In this document: one piece after another, positions 32,471 to 41,882 of the stretch | Position numbering within the stretch: the first letter of the stretch is position 1 | How the letters are laid out: the number at the start of each line of letters is the position of its first letter | Source of the DNA: an uncultured Clostridia bacterium | GTDB taxonomy: Bacteria > Bacillota > Clostridia > UMGS1810 | Direction: 5' to 3' | Assembly: GCA_934500705.1 (NCBI GenBank) | Contig: CAKSTI010000001.1 | Location: forward strand, 62,001-126,000 | Length of the DNA: 64,000 nt | Made by a program: the position numbers and the translations under genes | Notes under the pieces: model-generated | What the model was told of the DNA's origin: nothing | The model's input: the letters and a program-made list of their open reading frames with translations, nothing else | Databases searched by the model: none

Positions 32471-35400
32471 TTATGCGGTTTGTTCGTTTTTTGAACTTCT
32501 TTTTGGTTTTCTCTTCTTTCTTTTAATCAATACAGCGAGCAATGCCGCAAAGAGCACGGCAAGAGCGGCGATAATTACAATCTGAACAAGGTAACTCTTT
32601 TTAACCTCATAAACCTTGAACGAGGTGCTCTCCGTTTCAAACTGAACATAACTGCCGTATTTTTTGGTGCTTACTTTCTTTGCACCGCTGCCGCTGTCAA
32701 CCATAATTGTATAATTATTTTTCTCTGATGACGGCAGATAGCGGATTGTGTGCTTCTCACTGTATACTCCGCTGAGTTTTACCTCGTAGCTGTCAACCGT
32801 TGTGCCGTTTGGAGCGCTTGCCTTTTTTGCGGTTATTTCGGCGCCGTCGTCAAACGCACCGTATGACAGAACAACAGGCTTGCCGTTTTTGCGTTTGAGC
32901 GATGATGAAATTATATTAACATTTCTCAAATATTCCGCAGTGATGTCTGCATCGTATTTTGCCTCAGAGAAGTCGTAACTGCTCCACTTGCCGTAATAAC
33001 CTTTTTTGTCGGGCACTTTGGGGATTTTATCCTCGTCAATGGCGTCCTTGTAATTAAAGTTTACTGTTGAGATTACCTCGTCATCAACAATGAATTTTAG
33101 GGTAAACACAACGTCTTTGTCAAATACGGTTTTTACAAAATTGACAAAATTCGATATATCCGTTTCCTCTGCGGCATCCGAATAACTGATGTCATCAACA
33201 CCGCCGATTTCATCACCGACAAAGTAATTGCGCCTTAGACTGCGAACCGCAGCATCGCCCGCTATACTTCCGCAAAATTCGTCGTGTGACGATACGGAAA
33301 CAAGGGAATAGCAGTCGCTGATTTTGTCTGCATCGCCTGCTATACCGCCGACATAATCCTTGCCTTCCAGATTGCACTTTACGGCGCAGTTTTTAATGAT
33401 GCTGTCCGCCTCTCCTGCAATTCCGCCGATATAGTCGGCATCACTGCCCGACACCTTGCCGTAGCTGTCACACGTTATTATACTGCCGAGGTCCATACGG
33501 CCGACTATTCCGCCGCCGTGATTTTTCTTGACGTTTACTGTCGTTTCATTGGCGCAGCGTCTTATTACGCACTTGGTTTTATAAGTAAAATTAAGCGTCT
33601 TTTTGCCGTCTTTTTTTACGTCGTCCTCCGGGTCAAAGTCATATTCTATTGCCATAGAACCGCTGATGCCGCCGGCGTTTATATCGCCCGACACCTCTCC
33701 GCAATTCTTTGAATTTTCAATTTTGCCTCTTATATCGCCGGTGCGGTCAAGCTCGGATATATCCTCGTACAAATCGTCTTTATCCATATTGATTTTGTCG
33801 TCGTAGGCATTTTGTATTATATCCATAAGCGTGTCAAATCTGCTGCCGACTTCGTGGAGGTCGCCGGACATTCTGTTTTTCTCGCTTTTCACAGTACCGC
33901 TCAAATTATCAAATTCTTTTTGCAAATCCTTTATTGAGTCTTGCAGATTTTTAATGCTGTCCGACATTGAGTCCGACACTGACGGAACAGTAAATTCTCC
34001 ACCGTCGGTAAATTTCTTTACCGCTTTTGAAAAGGTGTCCAGACCGCCTGCTATGGCGTTTGTACCTTCCTTCATATCGGCTATGCCGTCCTTTGCGGCG
34101 TCTGCCGCCTTGCTTGCACGGTCTGCCGCTTTGTCAATATACGGAATTGCATCTCTGAGCTTTCCGAGCGCACGTTGCAGTTCGCTTATAGCTGTTGAGA
34201 GGTTTTTAAATCCGCTCTCCATCTTTCGCAGTGCCGAAACAAGCGAATACACGTCAAACCCCTCTGCAAGCGTAAGGAGCGCATCGCAGAGGCTGACCAT
34301 AGCTTTTGCAACACCTTGATAGTCAACGGCAAGAGTACTTAATTCATCGACGGTTTCGTCGGGCAGGATTTCAAGATAACCGTTACCTTTGAGGTCAGAG
34401 AGTATATCCGCAATCTCTTTAAGCGCACTCCCTATTGCATTATAGCTGCGCCGTATTTCATCAAGTGCTTCACCTACATTTTCAAAGTTCGCTTCAAGAT
34501 TTCTGCCTTTTCCGAGTGCCGAACGGAGTTCGTTAATTGCGGCACGGAGTTTTTTTGACCCCTCTTTAAGCGAGGCAACGCTTTCCTTTAAGTCGCCCAT
34601 TGCGCCCGCAAACTGGTCGGACGCTTTGCGCAGATAAAGGGCTGTATTGTGAATATTACCCTCAGCCTTTTCTGCCTCCTCTGCCGCATCACGAAGGCTG
34701 TTTATAGATTTTTTTAGATAGTCCGCACAGCTTTCAAAGTCGGTAAGACCGTCGGTTATGCTGTCTGTGCCGTCGCAGATTTTGTCTAGCGCCGTCTGTG
34801 ACTGAACAAGCAATGTGTGAAGCCGCTTTGACATATCATTTATGTTTGCAGTAAGGTTATCGGCATAATCCGTAAGGTCATCGGAAAGTACAACAATGTT
34901 GTCCGACATATTCGTCATTGCACGGTTCATATCGTCAAAGCTTGAAGTAAGTGCATCACCGTCAAGACTCGAAGTGAGAATACGGCTTATGCTGTCGAGT
35001 TCCATACGCATTTGCGAAAGAACATCTGACGAATATTCAAGCAAAATATACGGCTCAGCCTGACCGCAAATTCCGCCGATGTCTTTTCTGCCGTTTATAA
35101 CGCCGTAGTTTTTACAACCTGTGATGTAGCCTGCCGTTCTTCCGCAAATTCCGCCGGTGTTATAGCCGACAGACTTATATCCGACGTTTCCGTAATTGGT
35201 CGAGGAGTATATCTTACCTTTGTTGTATCCGCAAATACCGCCTGTATCTGTATTGGCGTCAAAGTTTTCGGTAGACCTGATATTTTCAAGGTCAATATCT
35301 ATATCTTTAAGTGATTTGTCGGTTTCCACATACACGGTGTTAATTGCGCCGCGGTTTTCACAGTCAACAAGAATTCCGTAGTTCTGACCGCAAATGCCGC

Positions 35401-35968
35401 CCGTATAGCTATTTGCACTGACACTGCCCTCAAAACGTCCGTTTTCAATCCGTCCGCTTTCCGTGTTATATCCGCAAATACCGCCGACGGACGCATCTGC
35501 GGAAACATCGCCTCTGAAATTGCAGTTTATTATACTTCCGCTGTTTTCGCCTACAATACCGCCGATGTATTTTTTACTTCCGCCGGGTTTAATCTTGCCG
35601 CTGACGTTTAAGTCCTTTATAACGCCGCCGTCCTGCAAATAGCGGAAAAGTCCCTGATGTGAGCCTTTGCGTTTGAGTCTGACACCGCTGATTGTATACC
35701 CGTTGCCGTTGAATGTTCCGCCGAACGTGGCAACCGGAGTATAGGACGAGCCGGAAAGGTCAATGTCTGCCGTAATCTCTACCCTTTTGCCCTTAGACCA
35801 TACATCTGTTTTACATTTTTGGGCAAACTTGGCAAAATCCTCCGCATTTTCTATGATAACCGTATCGGAGGCGCCCAAGGCGGCGGACGGCGGTATGAAT
35901 GCCGCAAGAGAAATCACAAATGCCAAAAGTACGCAAATTGTCTTACTCATCAGATTTGTTGTTTTCAT
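32471..35968 (-). CDS. Large GLUG-repeat and coiled-coil membrane-anchored surface protein
   Basis: A 1165-residue protein. Residues 1-30 are a signal peptide. Residues ~75-305 are glycine-rich GLUG-type beta-helix repeats (GGICGYN, GGICGQNYG, GGICGRTAG). Residues ~310-735 are long helices with heptad-like spacing (SLKEGSKKLRAAINELRSAL). Residues ~740-915 return to GLUG repeats, ~950-1110 are beta-rich and ~1125-1149 are a membrane helix followed by a basic tail. The coiled coil thus splits the beta-helix. It overlaps the MMPL gene end by 26 bases, implying joint function, perhaps as an extracellular stalk for the transporter. Function unknown. Confidence 0.75.
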   Translation of the reverse strand: MKTTNLMSKTICVLLAFVISLAAFIPPSAALGASDTVIIENAEDFAKFAQKCKTDVWSKGKRVEITADIDLSGSSYTPVATFGGTFNGNGYTISGVRLKRKGSHQGLFRYLQDGGVIKDLNVSGKIKPGGSKKYIGGIVGENSGSIINCNFRGDVSADASVGGICGYNTESGRIENGRFEGSVSANSYTGGICGQNYGILVDCENRGAINTVYVETDKSLKDIDIDLENIRSTENFDANTDTGGICGYNKGKIYSSTNYGNVGYKSVGYNTGGICGRTAGYITGCKNYGVINGRKDIGGICGQAEPYILLEYSSDVLSQMRMELDSISRILTSSLDGDALTSSFDDMNRAMTNMSDNIVVLSDDLTDYADNLTANINDMSKRLHTLLVQSQTALDKICDGTDSITDGLTDFESCADYLKKSINSLRDAAEEAEKAEGNIHNTALYLRKASDQFAGAMGDLKESVASLKEGSKKLRAAINELRSALGKGRNLEANFENVGEALDEIRRSYNAIGSALKEIADILSDLKGNGYLEILPDETVDELSTLAVDYQGVAKAMVSLCDALLTLAEGFDVYSLVSALRKMESGFKNLSTAISELQRALGKLRDAIPYIDKAADRASKAADAAKDGIADMKEGTNAIAGGLDTFSKAVKKFTDGGEFTVPSVSDSMSDSIKNLQDSIKDLQKEFDNLSGTVKSEKNRMSGDLHEVGSRFDTLMDIIQNAYDDKINMDKDDLYEDISELDRTGDIRGKIENSKNCGEVSGDINAGGISGSMAIEYDFDPEDDVKKDGKKTLNFTYKTKCVIRRCANETTVNVKKNHGGGIVGRMDLGSIITCDSYGKVSGSDADYIGGIAGEADSIIKNCAVKCNLEGKDYVGGIAGDADKISDCYSLVSVSSHDEFCGSIAGDAAVRSLRRNYFVGDEIGGVDDISYSDAAEETDISNFVNFVKTVFDKDVVFTLKFIVDDEVISTVNFNYKDAIDEDKIPKVPDKKGYYGKWSSYDFSEAKYDADITAEYLRNVNIISSSLKRKNGKPVVLSYGAFDDGAEITAKKASAPNGTTVDSYEVKLSGVYSEKHTIRYLPSSEKNNYTIMVDSGSGAKKVSTKKYGSYVQFETESTSFKVYEVKKSYLVQIVIIAALAVLFAALLAVLIKRKKRKPKRSSKNEQTA

Positions 35969-38393
35969 CGTCGCCCACCTCCGTTTCTCTCGAAATACTG
36001 TTTATATTAACATTGGCGTGCATATCGCCACGAACTATACCGTGAATGTCTGCATCCACAAAGCCGTTGATATAACCTCTTACACGGCCGTTTACCAAAA
36101 ATCTGCCCGTTTCTTTACGTACGATTTCCGGCGGCGATATTTTAACCTGTGTTTTTTCTATTATAGTGTCACCGAAGAGCAATATCTCCGGCAGAACACA
36201 CATAACCAAAAACATTGACAGCAGTGTTCCCGTGCACAGCGTTTTACCGATTGAAACAATCGCCGGCTGTGTCGAAAGTTTTCCTATCAAAAATCCGGCA
36301 GATGACAGTATACTGCCCGATGTGAGGACGGTCGGAAAGGCAAAGTTAAGTGAGTCACGCATAGCCTTTTTTATCGGCATTTTGGTTCTGAGTTCCATAT
36401 ATCTGTTGGAAATTACTATCGCATAGTCGATGTTTGCACCCATCTGAATGGAGCTGACTATGAGGTAACTTAAAAAGTACATTGCGTTGTCGGTAATGGT
36501 CGGTATCGAAAAGTTTATCCAGATACTTCCCTGAATTACGGCGATAAGCAGTATCGGCAGTCCTGCACTTTTGAACGTAAAGAACAGCACCAGTATTACA
36601 AAGAATACCGACAAAACGCTTACTATGATATTGTCCGTTGCAAAGGATTTTTGTAAATCGTAACTGCTTGTGGAATTGCCTACAAAGTATGTTGTGTTAT
36701 AGTATTTGTCGCACATCTTGTGAACCTTGTCAATAAAGTTAAAGGTTTCCTTGCCCTCTGTCGGCAGGTCAAGATAGACGAGCATACGTGAATACTTTTC
36801 GCCGGCGAGCTGTTTTTTGGCATTGTCAAGCTGAACGTACATATCGTCAAGCTCGTCTCCGAGTTCACCGTCGAGTGTTACATAGCCGTCGTCCTTTAAA
36901 TCGTACACAAACATAAACATATCAATCAGCGGTACGGAATAATTTTCGAGATTGCCCGCAAGTTTGCCGTAGTCGTCGTTTTCTGCGGCATATACGCCGT
37001 ACAGCACTTTGGTAAGCTCTATGTCTATATCTGCAAGCTCGCCGAACTGGCGTGGGGTGAGTTTGTCGGTAAGAACATAGCCGTCCTTTGCCTCAACGCT
37101 GGAAAGACCGGTTATTGACTTGACCTCTTTGCACTTTTCAAGCTCTTTTATGAGTTCCTTTTCTTTTTCGTAATTCCCTGTCGGGAAAATCAGCGCCGCC
37201 ACGTTATCCGTGCCAAACTCGGACTCTATCATTTCCTTTGCAATCTGTGTATCGTTTTGCCTGTCGGTTTTTGCCGAGTTTGTATCGTACACAAACGGGC
37301 AGTTTGACGATACGAAGTACCCTGCAACAATAATAGCCACAAAAACCGGAGGTACAACCATACGCAGTTTGTAAACAATGCTTCCGAGCACGGAAATCTT
37401 GGGAACCATATTCTTGTGATGCGTCTTGTCGATATATTTGCCGAGCAGCATCAAAAGACACGGCATAAGTGTAAACACGCTCAAAAGGCTGAAACCGATT
37501 GATTTGATAAGGCAAAGACCCATATCAAAACCGATTTTAAACTGCATAAACATAAGTGCAAGCAGACCCGAAATCGTCGTCAGCGAACTTGCGGAAATCT
37601 CCGTAATTGACCTTGACAGTGCGTACACAACCGCATCTCTCTGGTCGTGATACTGCCTTTCCTCGCTGTAATGGTGTATCATAATGATTGCATAGTCAAT
37701 GGACAGAGCAAGTTGGAGTATTGCCGTTACCGAGTTGGAAACGAACGATATTTCTCCAAGCCAGTAGTTTGTGCCCTTGTTAAGAACTGACGCCGCTATA
37801 AACGTCATAAGCAAAACAGGTACTTCCATATATGTCTGCGACGTAAAGAGCAGAACCGAAACGATTATTACCGCCGCAATCAAAAATACCATATTCATTT
37901 CCGCATCGAGCGAGGCGGAGTCGTCGGTGGTGCTTTCGGAAACGTAAAAATCATAGCCTTTGAGCAGTTTCCTGACGGCCTTATAATCCTTTTGCGCTTT
38001 GTCCGAACCGTCCTCGCTTTTTAAGGTAACGTCAAACAGAGCACAACCGTCTTTGTAGTGCTCCTCGCTGTCATCAAAGTCAACCATAGATACCTGAGGC
38101 AGTTTTCCGAGTTTATCGTTTATCTTTTCCGCCTCGTCGTAGGTCACGTTTATAACCATAACCTTTGACGTTGCAAAGGTAACAAACTCCTTTTCCATTA
38201 TATCAAGGCCCTGCCTTGTTTCCGTGTTTTGCGGAAGGTATGCTGTAATATCGTTGCACACCTTGACCCAGTTCTGCGATATAAGCGAAAAAATGAACGC
38301 AGCTATGTATATTAAAAATATGATGTTTCTCTTGTCGACAATAACTGCCGAAAGCTTCAGCATAAAAGAATTTCCGCCGCTTTTCTCTTTCAA
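35943..38393 (-). CDS. MMPL/RND-family transporter
   Basis: A 816-residue membrane protein with two halves, each one helix, a large extracytoplasmic domain and five further helices. Motifs include LQLALSIDYAIIMIHHYSEE and the second-half copy IQMGANIDYAIVISNRYMEL, the Asp-Tyr pairs that relay protons in MMPL proteins. These export lipids or other hydrophobic molecules. The C-terminal ~45 residues (VNGRVRGYINGFVDADIHG, then IVRGDMHANVNINS) form short V-x-G repeats like a bactofilin strand. The start is TTG 38393, with AAGGGG 8 bases before it. Confidence 0.88.
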   Translation of the reverse strand: MKEKSGGNSFMLKLSAVIVDKRNIIFLIYIAAFIFSLISQNWVKVCNDITAYLPQNTETRQGLDIMEKEFVTFATSKVMVINVTYDEAEKINDKLGKLPQVSMVDFDDSEEHYKDGCALFDVTLKSEDGSDKAQKDYKAVRKLLKGYDFYVSESTTDDSASLDAEMNMVFLIAAVIIVSVLLFTSQTYMEVPVLLMTFIAASVLNKGTNYWLGEISFVSNSVTAILQLALSIDYAIIMIHHYSEERQYHDQRDAVVYALSRSITEISASSLTTISGLLALMFMQFKIGFDMGLCLIKSIGFSLLSVFTLMPCLLMLLGKYIDKTHHKNMVPKISVLGSIVYKLRMVVPPVFVAIIVAGYFVSSNCPFVYDTNSAKTDRQNDTQIAKEMIESEFGTDNVAALIFPTGNYEKEKELIKELEKCKEVKSITGLSSVEAKDGYVLTDKLTPRQFGELADIDIELTKVLYGVYAAENDDYGKLAGNLENYSVPLIDMFMFVYDLKDDGYVTLDGELGDELDDMYVQLDNAKKQLAGEKYSRMLVYLDLPTEGKETFNFIDKVHKMCDKYYNTTYFVGNSTSSYDLQKSFATDNIIVSVLSVFFVILVLFFTFKSAGLPILLIAVIQGSIWINFSIPTITDNAMYFLSYLIVSSIQMGANIDYAIVISNRYMELRTKMPIKKAMRDSLNFAFPTVLTSGSILSSAGFLIGKLSTQPAIVSIGKTLCTGTLLSMFLVMCVLPEILLFGDTIIEKTQVKISPPEIVRKETGRFLVNGRVRGYINGFVDADIHGIVRGDMHANVNINSISRETEVGDDENNKSDE

Positions 38394-38431
38394 GACAATA
38401 CCCCTTTCAAAAAACTTAAAAATATCTATGT

Positions 38432-38460
38432 ATTATACCCCATTGCTCCCATTTTAGCAA
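38432..38460 (-). promoter_or_regulatory. Promoter of the MMPL operon
   Basis: On the minus strand: TTGCTA (38455-38460), 17-base spacer, TATAAT (38432-38437). A palindrome ACATA-N4-TATGT lies just upstream at 38468-38483 and could bind the TetR protein coded next to it. Confidence 0.7.
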
Positions 38461-38515
38461 CTGTCACACATAAAAATATGTCTTAAATTTGTGCATTAAC
38501 CGATATGTGTCTGAA

Positions 38516-39073
38516 TTATTTGTTATCAAATACTTCTATGGCACGGTTAATATTGCTGTCAAACAGAACGCCTGTTTTATTTATAATCTCATAGAAATCG
38601 TCTTTCATACCGGCGTCAAGCCACTTTTCGATTAATCCGAGAAGTGCGCAGCTGTAAAATCTTGCAACAAACTCGGTATCTGCCCTTGAAATGCTGTGCC
38701 CTTGCGAGCGTTTTAAAACGAAATTAAGCACAACGTCGTATATAACTCTGTCAAAATATCGCTCTATCTGTTGGCGCTTGACCGAATTGTATAAGTGGTA
38801 CACTGCCCTTTTGTTTTGTATTGCAAAGTCGGCGGCGCACATAAGACCTTCGTTCCAGGAATGATAATCGCCCTGCTTTTCGACAATGGAGTTGACTTCA
38901 TTTTGCAGGATATCGTCAACGAGGGCATATATATCGCTGTAATTGTAATAAAATGTATTTCGGTTTATACCGCAGTCGTCTACTATGTCTTTGACGGTTA
39001 TTTTGTCAAACGTTTGTTTGTTGAGAAGTTTCATAAACGATTGAGCAATAGCCGCCTTTGTAAATTTTGCCAT
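38516..39073 (-). CDS. TetR/AcrR-family regulator
   Basis: About 185 residues. The N-terminal HTH reads FTKAAIAQSFMKLLNKQTFD, then ITVKDIVDDCGINRNTFYYNYSDIYALVDDI, the TetR pattern with the recognition helix ending in FYYNYxD. The rest is the ligand/dimer domain. ATG 39073 follows GGGAGCGG; an earlier in-frame start at 39133 has no ribosome site. It lies upstream of, and on the same strand as, the MMPL gene and probably represses it (inference). Confidence 0.85.
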   Translation of the reverse strand: MAKFTKAAIAQSFMKLLNKQTFDKITVKDIVDDCGINRNTFYYNYSDIYALVDDILQNEVNSIVEKQGDYHSWNEGLMCAADFAIQNKRAVYHLYNSVKRQQIERYFDRVIYDVVLNFVLKRSQGHSISRADTEFVARFYSCALLGLIEKWLDAGMKDDFYEIINKTGVLFDSNINRAIEVFDNK

Positions 39074-39149
39074 TAAATTCCGCTCCCATTCAATTTCAAC
39101 GAATATTCTACCACAAATTTTTCCGTTTAGCAATACCTATTTTAGACTA

Positions 39150-39177
39150 AAAACAGGTGCCGCAAAAGGCGGCACCC
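39150..39177 (-). terminator. Terminator of the znuABC-type operon
   Basis: Arms GGTGCCGC and GCGGCACC around a short A/G loop. On the minus strand the stem is followed by a TTTTT run. The 13-base palindrome TTTTAGACTAAAA overlaps the run at 39140-39152. Confidence 0.75.
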
Positions 39178-39187
39178 GTAAAAAATA

Positions 39188-40036
39188 CTAAGTACGTTTG
39201 AGCGCCGCACCCAAGGCGCAAAAAACGGCAAATGCCGCAATGTCCGCCGCAACGATTGTCGAGCCTACCGGAGTTCCCCACAAGACAGAAATCATTATTC
39301 CCAGAGCCGAGCAGGTAACGGAAAGTACAGCCGAGCATACGGTCACGCTCTTAAAGCTCTTAAAAATCCGCATAGCCGAAAGCGCCGGAAAGATTATAAG
39401 TGCAGAGATGAGAAGCGAGCCGACCAAGTTCATAGCAAGCACTATTATAACGGCGACAATAACCGCAATTATGAGGTTGTAAGCATTTGCGTTTATGCCG
39501 GTTGCCCGTGCAAAGTTTTCGTCAAATGTAACGGCAAAAATCTTGTTGTAAAAAACAAAAAATGCAGTGCACACCGCCACCGAAAAAATGACGCTTATCC
39601 ATACTTCACTCTTTGAAAGCGTGAGAATTGAAACCGAACCGAAAAGCGTGGAGCACACATCGCCCGAAACATTTGCGGAGGTTGAAAAAATATTCAAGAG
39701 CAGATACCCCACTGCCAGCGCTCCCACGGATAGCATAGCTATTGATGCATCGCCTTTGATTTTTTTGCCGTTGCCGCTCTTTAAAAGCAGGACGGCGCAT
39801 ATTATCGTAACCGGCATAACGACGGCAATTTCGTTTGACACATTCAAAACCGCCGCTATGGCTATCGCACCGAACGCAACGTGAGAAAGACCGTCACCTA
39901 TGAACGAAAAGCGTTTGAGCACAAGCGTCACCCCGAAAAGCGAGGAACACAGCGCAACCAAAACGCCCACAACAAGCGCATACCGCACAAACGGGTACTG
40001 AAAATAATATGCCGCTCTATAAATTGTTTCCGTCAT
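39188..40036 (-). CDS. Zinc/manganese ABC transporter permease (ZnuB-like)
   Basis: About 282 residues with eight membrane helices of the ABC-3 family. It shows LCSSLFGVTLVLKRFSFIGDGLSHVAFGAIA near the N-terminus and NLVGSLLISALIIFPALSAM in the C-terminal half, both typical of ZnuB/MntB permeases. ATG 40036 follows GGAGGGA; the upstream ATG at 40060 overlaps the ATPase gene. It is the last gene of the importer operon. Confidence 0.9.
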   Translation of the reverse strand: MTETIYRAAYYFQYPFVRYALVVGVLVALCSSLFGVTLVLKRFSFIGDGLSHVAFGAIAIAAVLNVSNEIAVVMPVTIICAVLLLKSGNGKKIKGDASIAMLSVGALAVGYLLLNIFSTSANVSGDVCSTLFGSVSILTLSKSEVWISVIFSVAVCTAFFVFYNKIFAVTFDENFARATGINANAYNLIIAVIVAVIIVLAMNLVGSLLISALIIFPALSAMRIFKSFKSVTVCSAVLSVTCSALGIMISVLWGTPVGSTIVAADIAAFAVFCALGAALKRT

Positions 40037-40748
40037 TGTCCGTCCCTCCGTTTCCGGCAATAAAATTCCTGCCCGTGGTGCTCCTTACATAACTGTCAAC
40101 AGAACTGAAAAAGATCGGCTTGTGACTCATATGCAAAATACTGCTTGCATACTTTACCGCCGCACTTATGTCGTGCGACACCATAATTACGGTCATTCCG
40201 TCTTTTTTGTTAAGCGTTTTGATTACGTTATACATTTCGGACGCCGCCACCGGGTCAAGACCAGAAACCGGCTCATCGAGAATTAAAAGCCTGTTTGCGG
40301 CACACAGCGCTCTTGCAAGCAGAACACGCTGCTGCTGACCACCGGAAAGTTCACGGTAACATTGTCTCTTTAAGTCCTCTATTCCGAGGCGCTTCATAGA
40401 TTTTTCGGCAAGCGCTTTTTCCCTTTTGCTATAAAACGGGCGTAGTGAGCATCTGTTAAGGCAGCCGGATATGACAACCTCGTAAACCGATGCCGGAAAA
40501 TCCTTCTGCGCAAGCGTTTGCTGCGGCAGATAGCCGATTTCACTGCGTTTAAGTCCGCCGCTTAAAACTATCTTTCCCGAAAGCGGCTGTTCAAGTGAGA
40601 GAATTGTCTTAATAAGTGTGCTTTTTCCTGCGCCGTTTTCGCCGACAACGCAGAGGTAGTCGCCGCTTTCCACCTTAAAACTGAGATTGGATACAACAGC
40701 CTTGCCCTCGTAACCGAGCGAAACGTTTTCGCATATCATCTGTGTCAT
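40017..40748 (-). CDS. Zinc/manganese ABC transporter ATPase (ZnuC-like)
   Basis: A 243-residue ABC ATPase. Walker A is GENGAGKST, the Q-loop is GYLPQQ, the signature is LSGGQQQRVLLARAL, Walker B is LLILDEPVSGLDP, and the His switch is VSHDIS. It is coded between the binding protein and permease. Its end overlaps the permease gene start, and its start lies 4 bases after the binding-protein stop. Confidence 0.92.
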   Translation of the reverse strand: MTQMICENVSLGYEGKAVVSNLSFKVESGDYLCVVGENGAGKSTLIKTILSLEQPLSGKIVLSGGLKRSEIGYLPQQTLAQKDFPASVYEVVISGCLNRCSLRPFYSKREKALAEKSMKRLGIEDLKRQCYRELSGGQQQRVLLARALCAANRLLILDEPVSGLDPVAASEMYNVIKTLNKKDGMTVIMVSHDISAAVKYASSILHMSHKPIFFSSVDSYVRSTTGRNFIAGNGGTDNDGNNL

Positions 40749-40752
40749 TAAA

Positions 40753-41715
40753 TCACTCCCCCAGCGCCGCTTTGAGCACTTTTAAATTTGATTGCATAAT
40801 TTTTAAATATGTTTCGTTTTCAGCGGTATTTTTGTCCGTTGACTGCATAGAATTGAGAACCATAATTTTGCAGTCCTTGCTGTTTTTGATAATCGTCTTT
40901 GCAAGTTTGTCATCGGAGTTTTCCATCGTGAGAATAACCGGAATGTCAAGCTCCGACACCTTGTTTGCCAAAAACACAACTGTTTCAAAGCTCGCCTCCG
41001 TCTCCGCACTGCAACCGGGAAACGCCGCATAATATTTGAGGTTGCACTCGTCCGCAAGATACCTGAATGCAAATCTGTCCGCTACAACGATGGTTTTAAT
41101 TTTTGAATTATCCACCGCAGAAATATATTCCTCTTTAAGCTTTGAAAGTTTTGAGGTGTAGTTTTCGGTATTTGCGCCGAAACTTTTTGCATCGGACGGG
41201 GAAACTGCCGACAATTTATCTTTAATCACATTGCAAAGATATACGGCATTTTCGAGGGAGAGCCATATGTGTTCGTCATACTCTTCCTCATTATCGTGGT
41301 GCTTATGCCCGTCGTTTCCGGAGCCCTCCGGTTCGGTTTCATGCTTTTTTCTGTCGCCAAGTTCGTTCATAAGGTTTATAACAACGGTGTTTTTGCCGAT
41401 GCCGTTTTCCGTTATGTCGTCAATCCATTTTTCGGACTCGCCGCCGTTGTATATTAAAACATCGCACGAGGAAATTGCCACAATATCGCCCACCGTCGGC
41501 TGATAGCTGTGCATATCAACGCCGTTGTCCGTCAGATAAGACAGGTTGAACTTGTCCCCGGCATCGCCGATAATTTCCCTTACCCAGTCATACTGCGGAA
41601 AAGAGGTGCACACTATATCAATCTTTCCGTCATTGGAATTATATGTATTTTTTTCGCAGCCAAAAAGTGCTGCCGATAAAACAAGTATTAAAAAAACGGC
41701 AATAAATCGTTTCAT
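40753..41715 (-). CDS. Zinc/manganese ABC transporter substrate-binding lipoprotein (ZnuA-like)
   Basis: A 320-residue lipoprotein. The signal ends in a lipobox (LSAALFGC), and the mature part shows the TroA/ZnuA fold: VDMHSYQPTVGD carries a metal-binding His, a His/Glu-rich loop (GHKHHDNEEEYDEHIW) is typical of zinc binders, and VVADRFAFRYLADE and the C-terminal NSDDKLAK match the family. The His-rich loop favours zinc over manganese. It is the first gene of the operon. Confidence 0.9.
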   Translation of the reverse strand: MKRFIAVFLILVLSAALFGCEKNTYNSNDGKIDIVCTSFPQYDWVREIIGDAGDKFNLSYLTDNGVDMHSYQPTVGDIVAISSCDVLIYNGGESEKWIDDITENGIGKNTVVINLMNELGDRKKHETEPEGSGNDGHKHHDNEEEYDEHIWLSLENAVYLCNVIKDKLSAVSPSDAKSFGANTENYTSKLSKLKEEYISAVDNSKIKTIVVADRFAFRYLADECNLKYYAAFPGCSAETEASFETVVFLANKVSELDIPVILTMENSDDKLAKTIIKNSKDCKIMVLNSMQSTDKNTAENETYLKIMQSNLKVLKAALGE

Positions 41716-41744
41716 ATATTCTCTCCTTTGCCTGTTCGGAAGTT

Positions 41745-41773
41745 ATTGTAACATATTAAAAAGGCAAAATCAA
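41745..41773 (-). promoter_or_regulatory. Promoter of the ZnuABC-type operon
   Basis: On the minus strand: TTGATT (41768-41773), 17-base spacer, TACAAT (41745-41750). It is about 30 bases upstream of the ATG. I saw no clear Zur box. Confidence 0.6.
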
Positions 41774-41840
41774 TCCCCCGTTTAATAAATTATGCACAAA
41801 AACCGATTGTAATAATACATTAAAAAATACTTTTTCGATA

Positions 41841-41869
41841 TTGACAAATCAAAAAATGATTGGTATAAT
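41841..41869 (+). promoter_or_regulatory. Sigma-A promoter of tRNA-Gly
   Basis: TTGACA (41841-41846), 17-base spacer, TATAAT (41864-41869). Both hexamers are perfect consensus. The start point would be a few bases before the tRNA. Confidence 0.9.
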
Positions 41870-41882
41870 AGTAGCACGGTTT

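Noticed and set aside
39140..39152. TTTTAGACTAAAA as another metal-regulon operator
   Set aside because: It shares a 10-base core with the 17118 element, but it overlaps the T-run of a terminator and lacks the GTTAG arms, so chance is likely.
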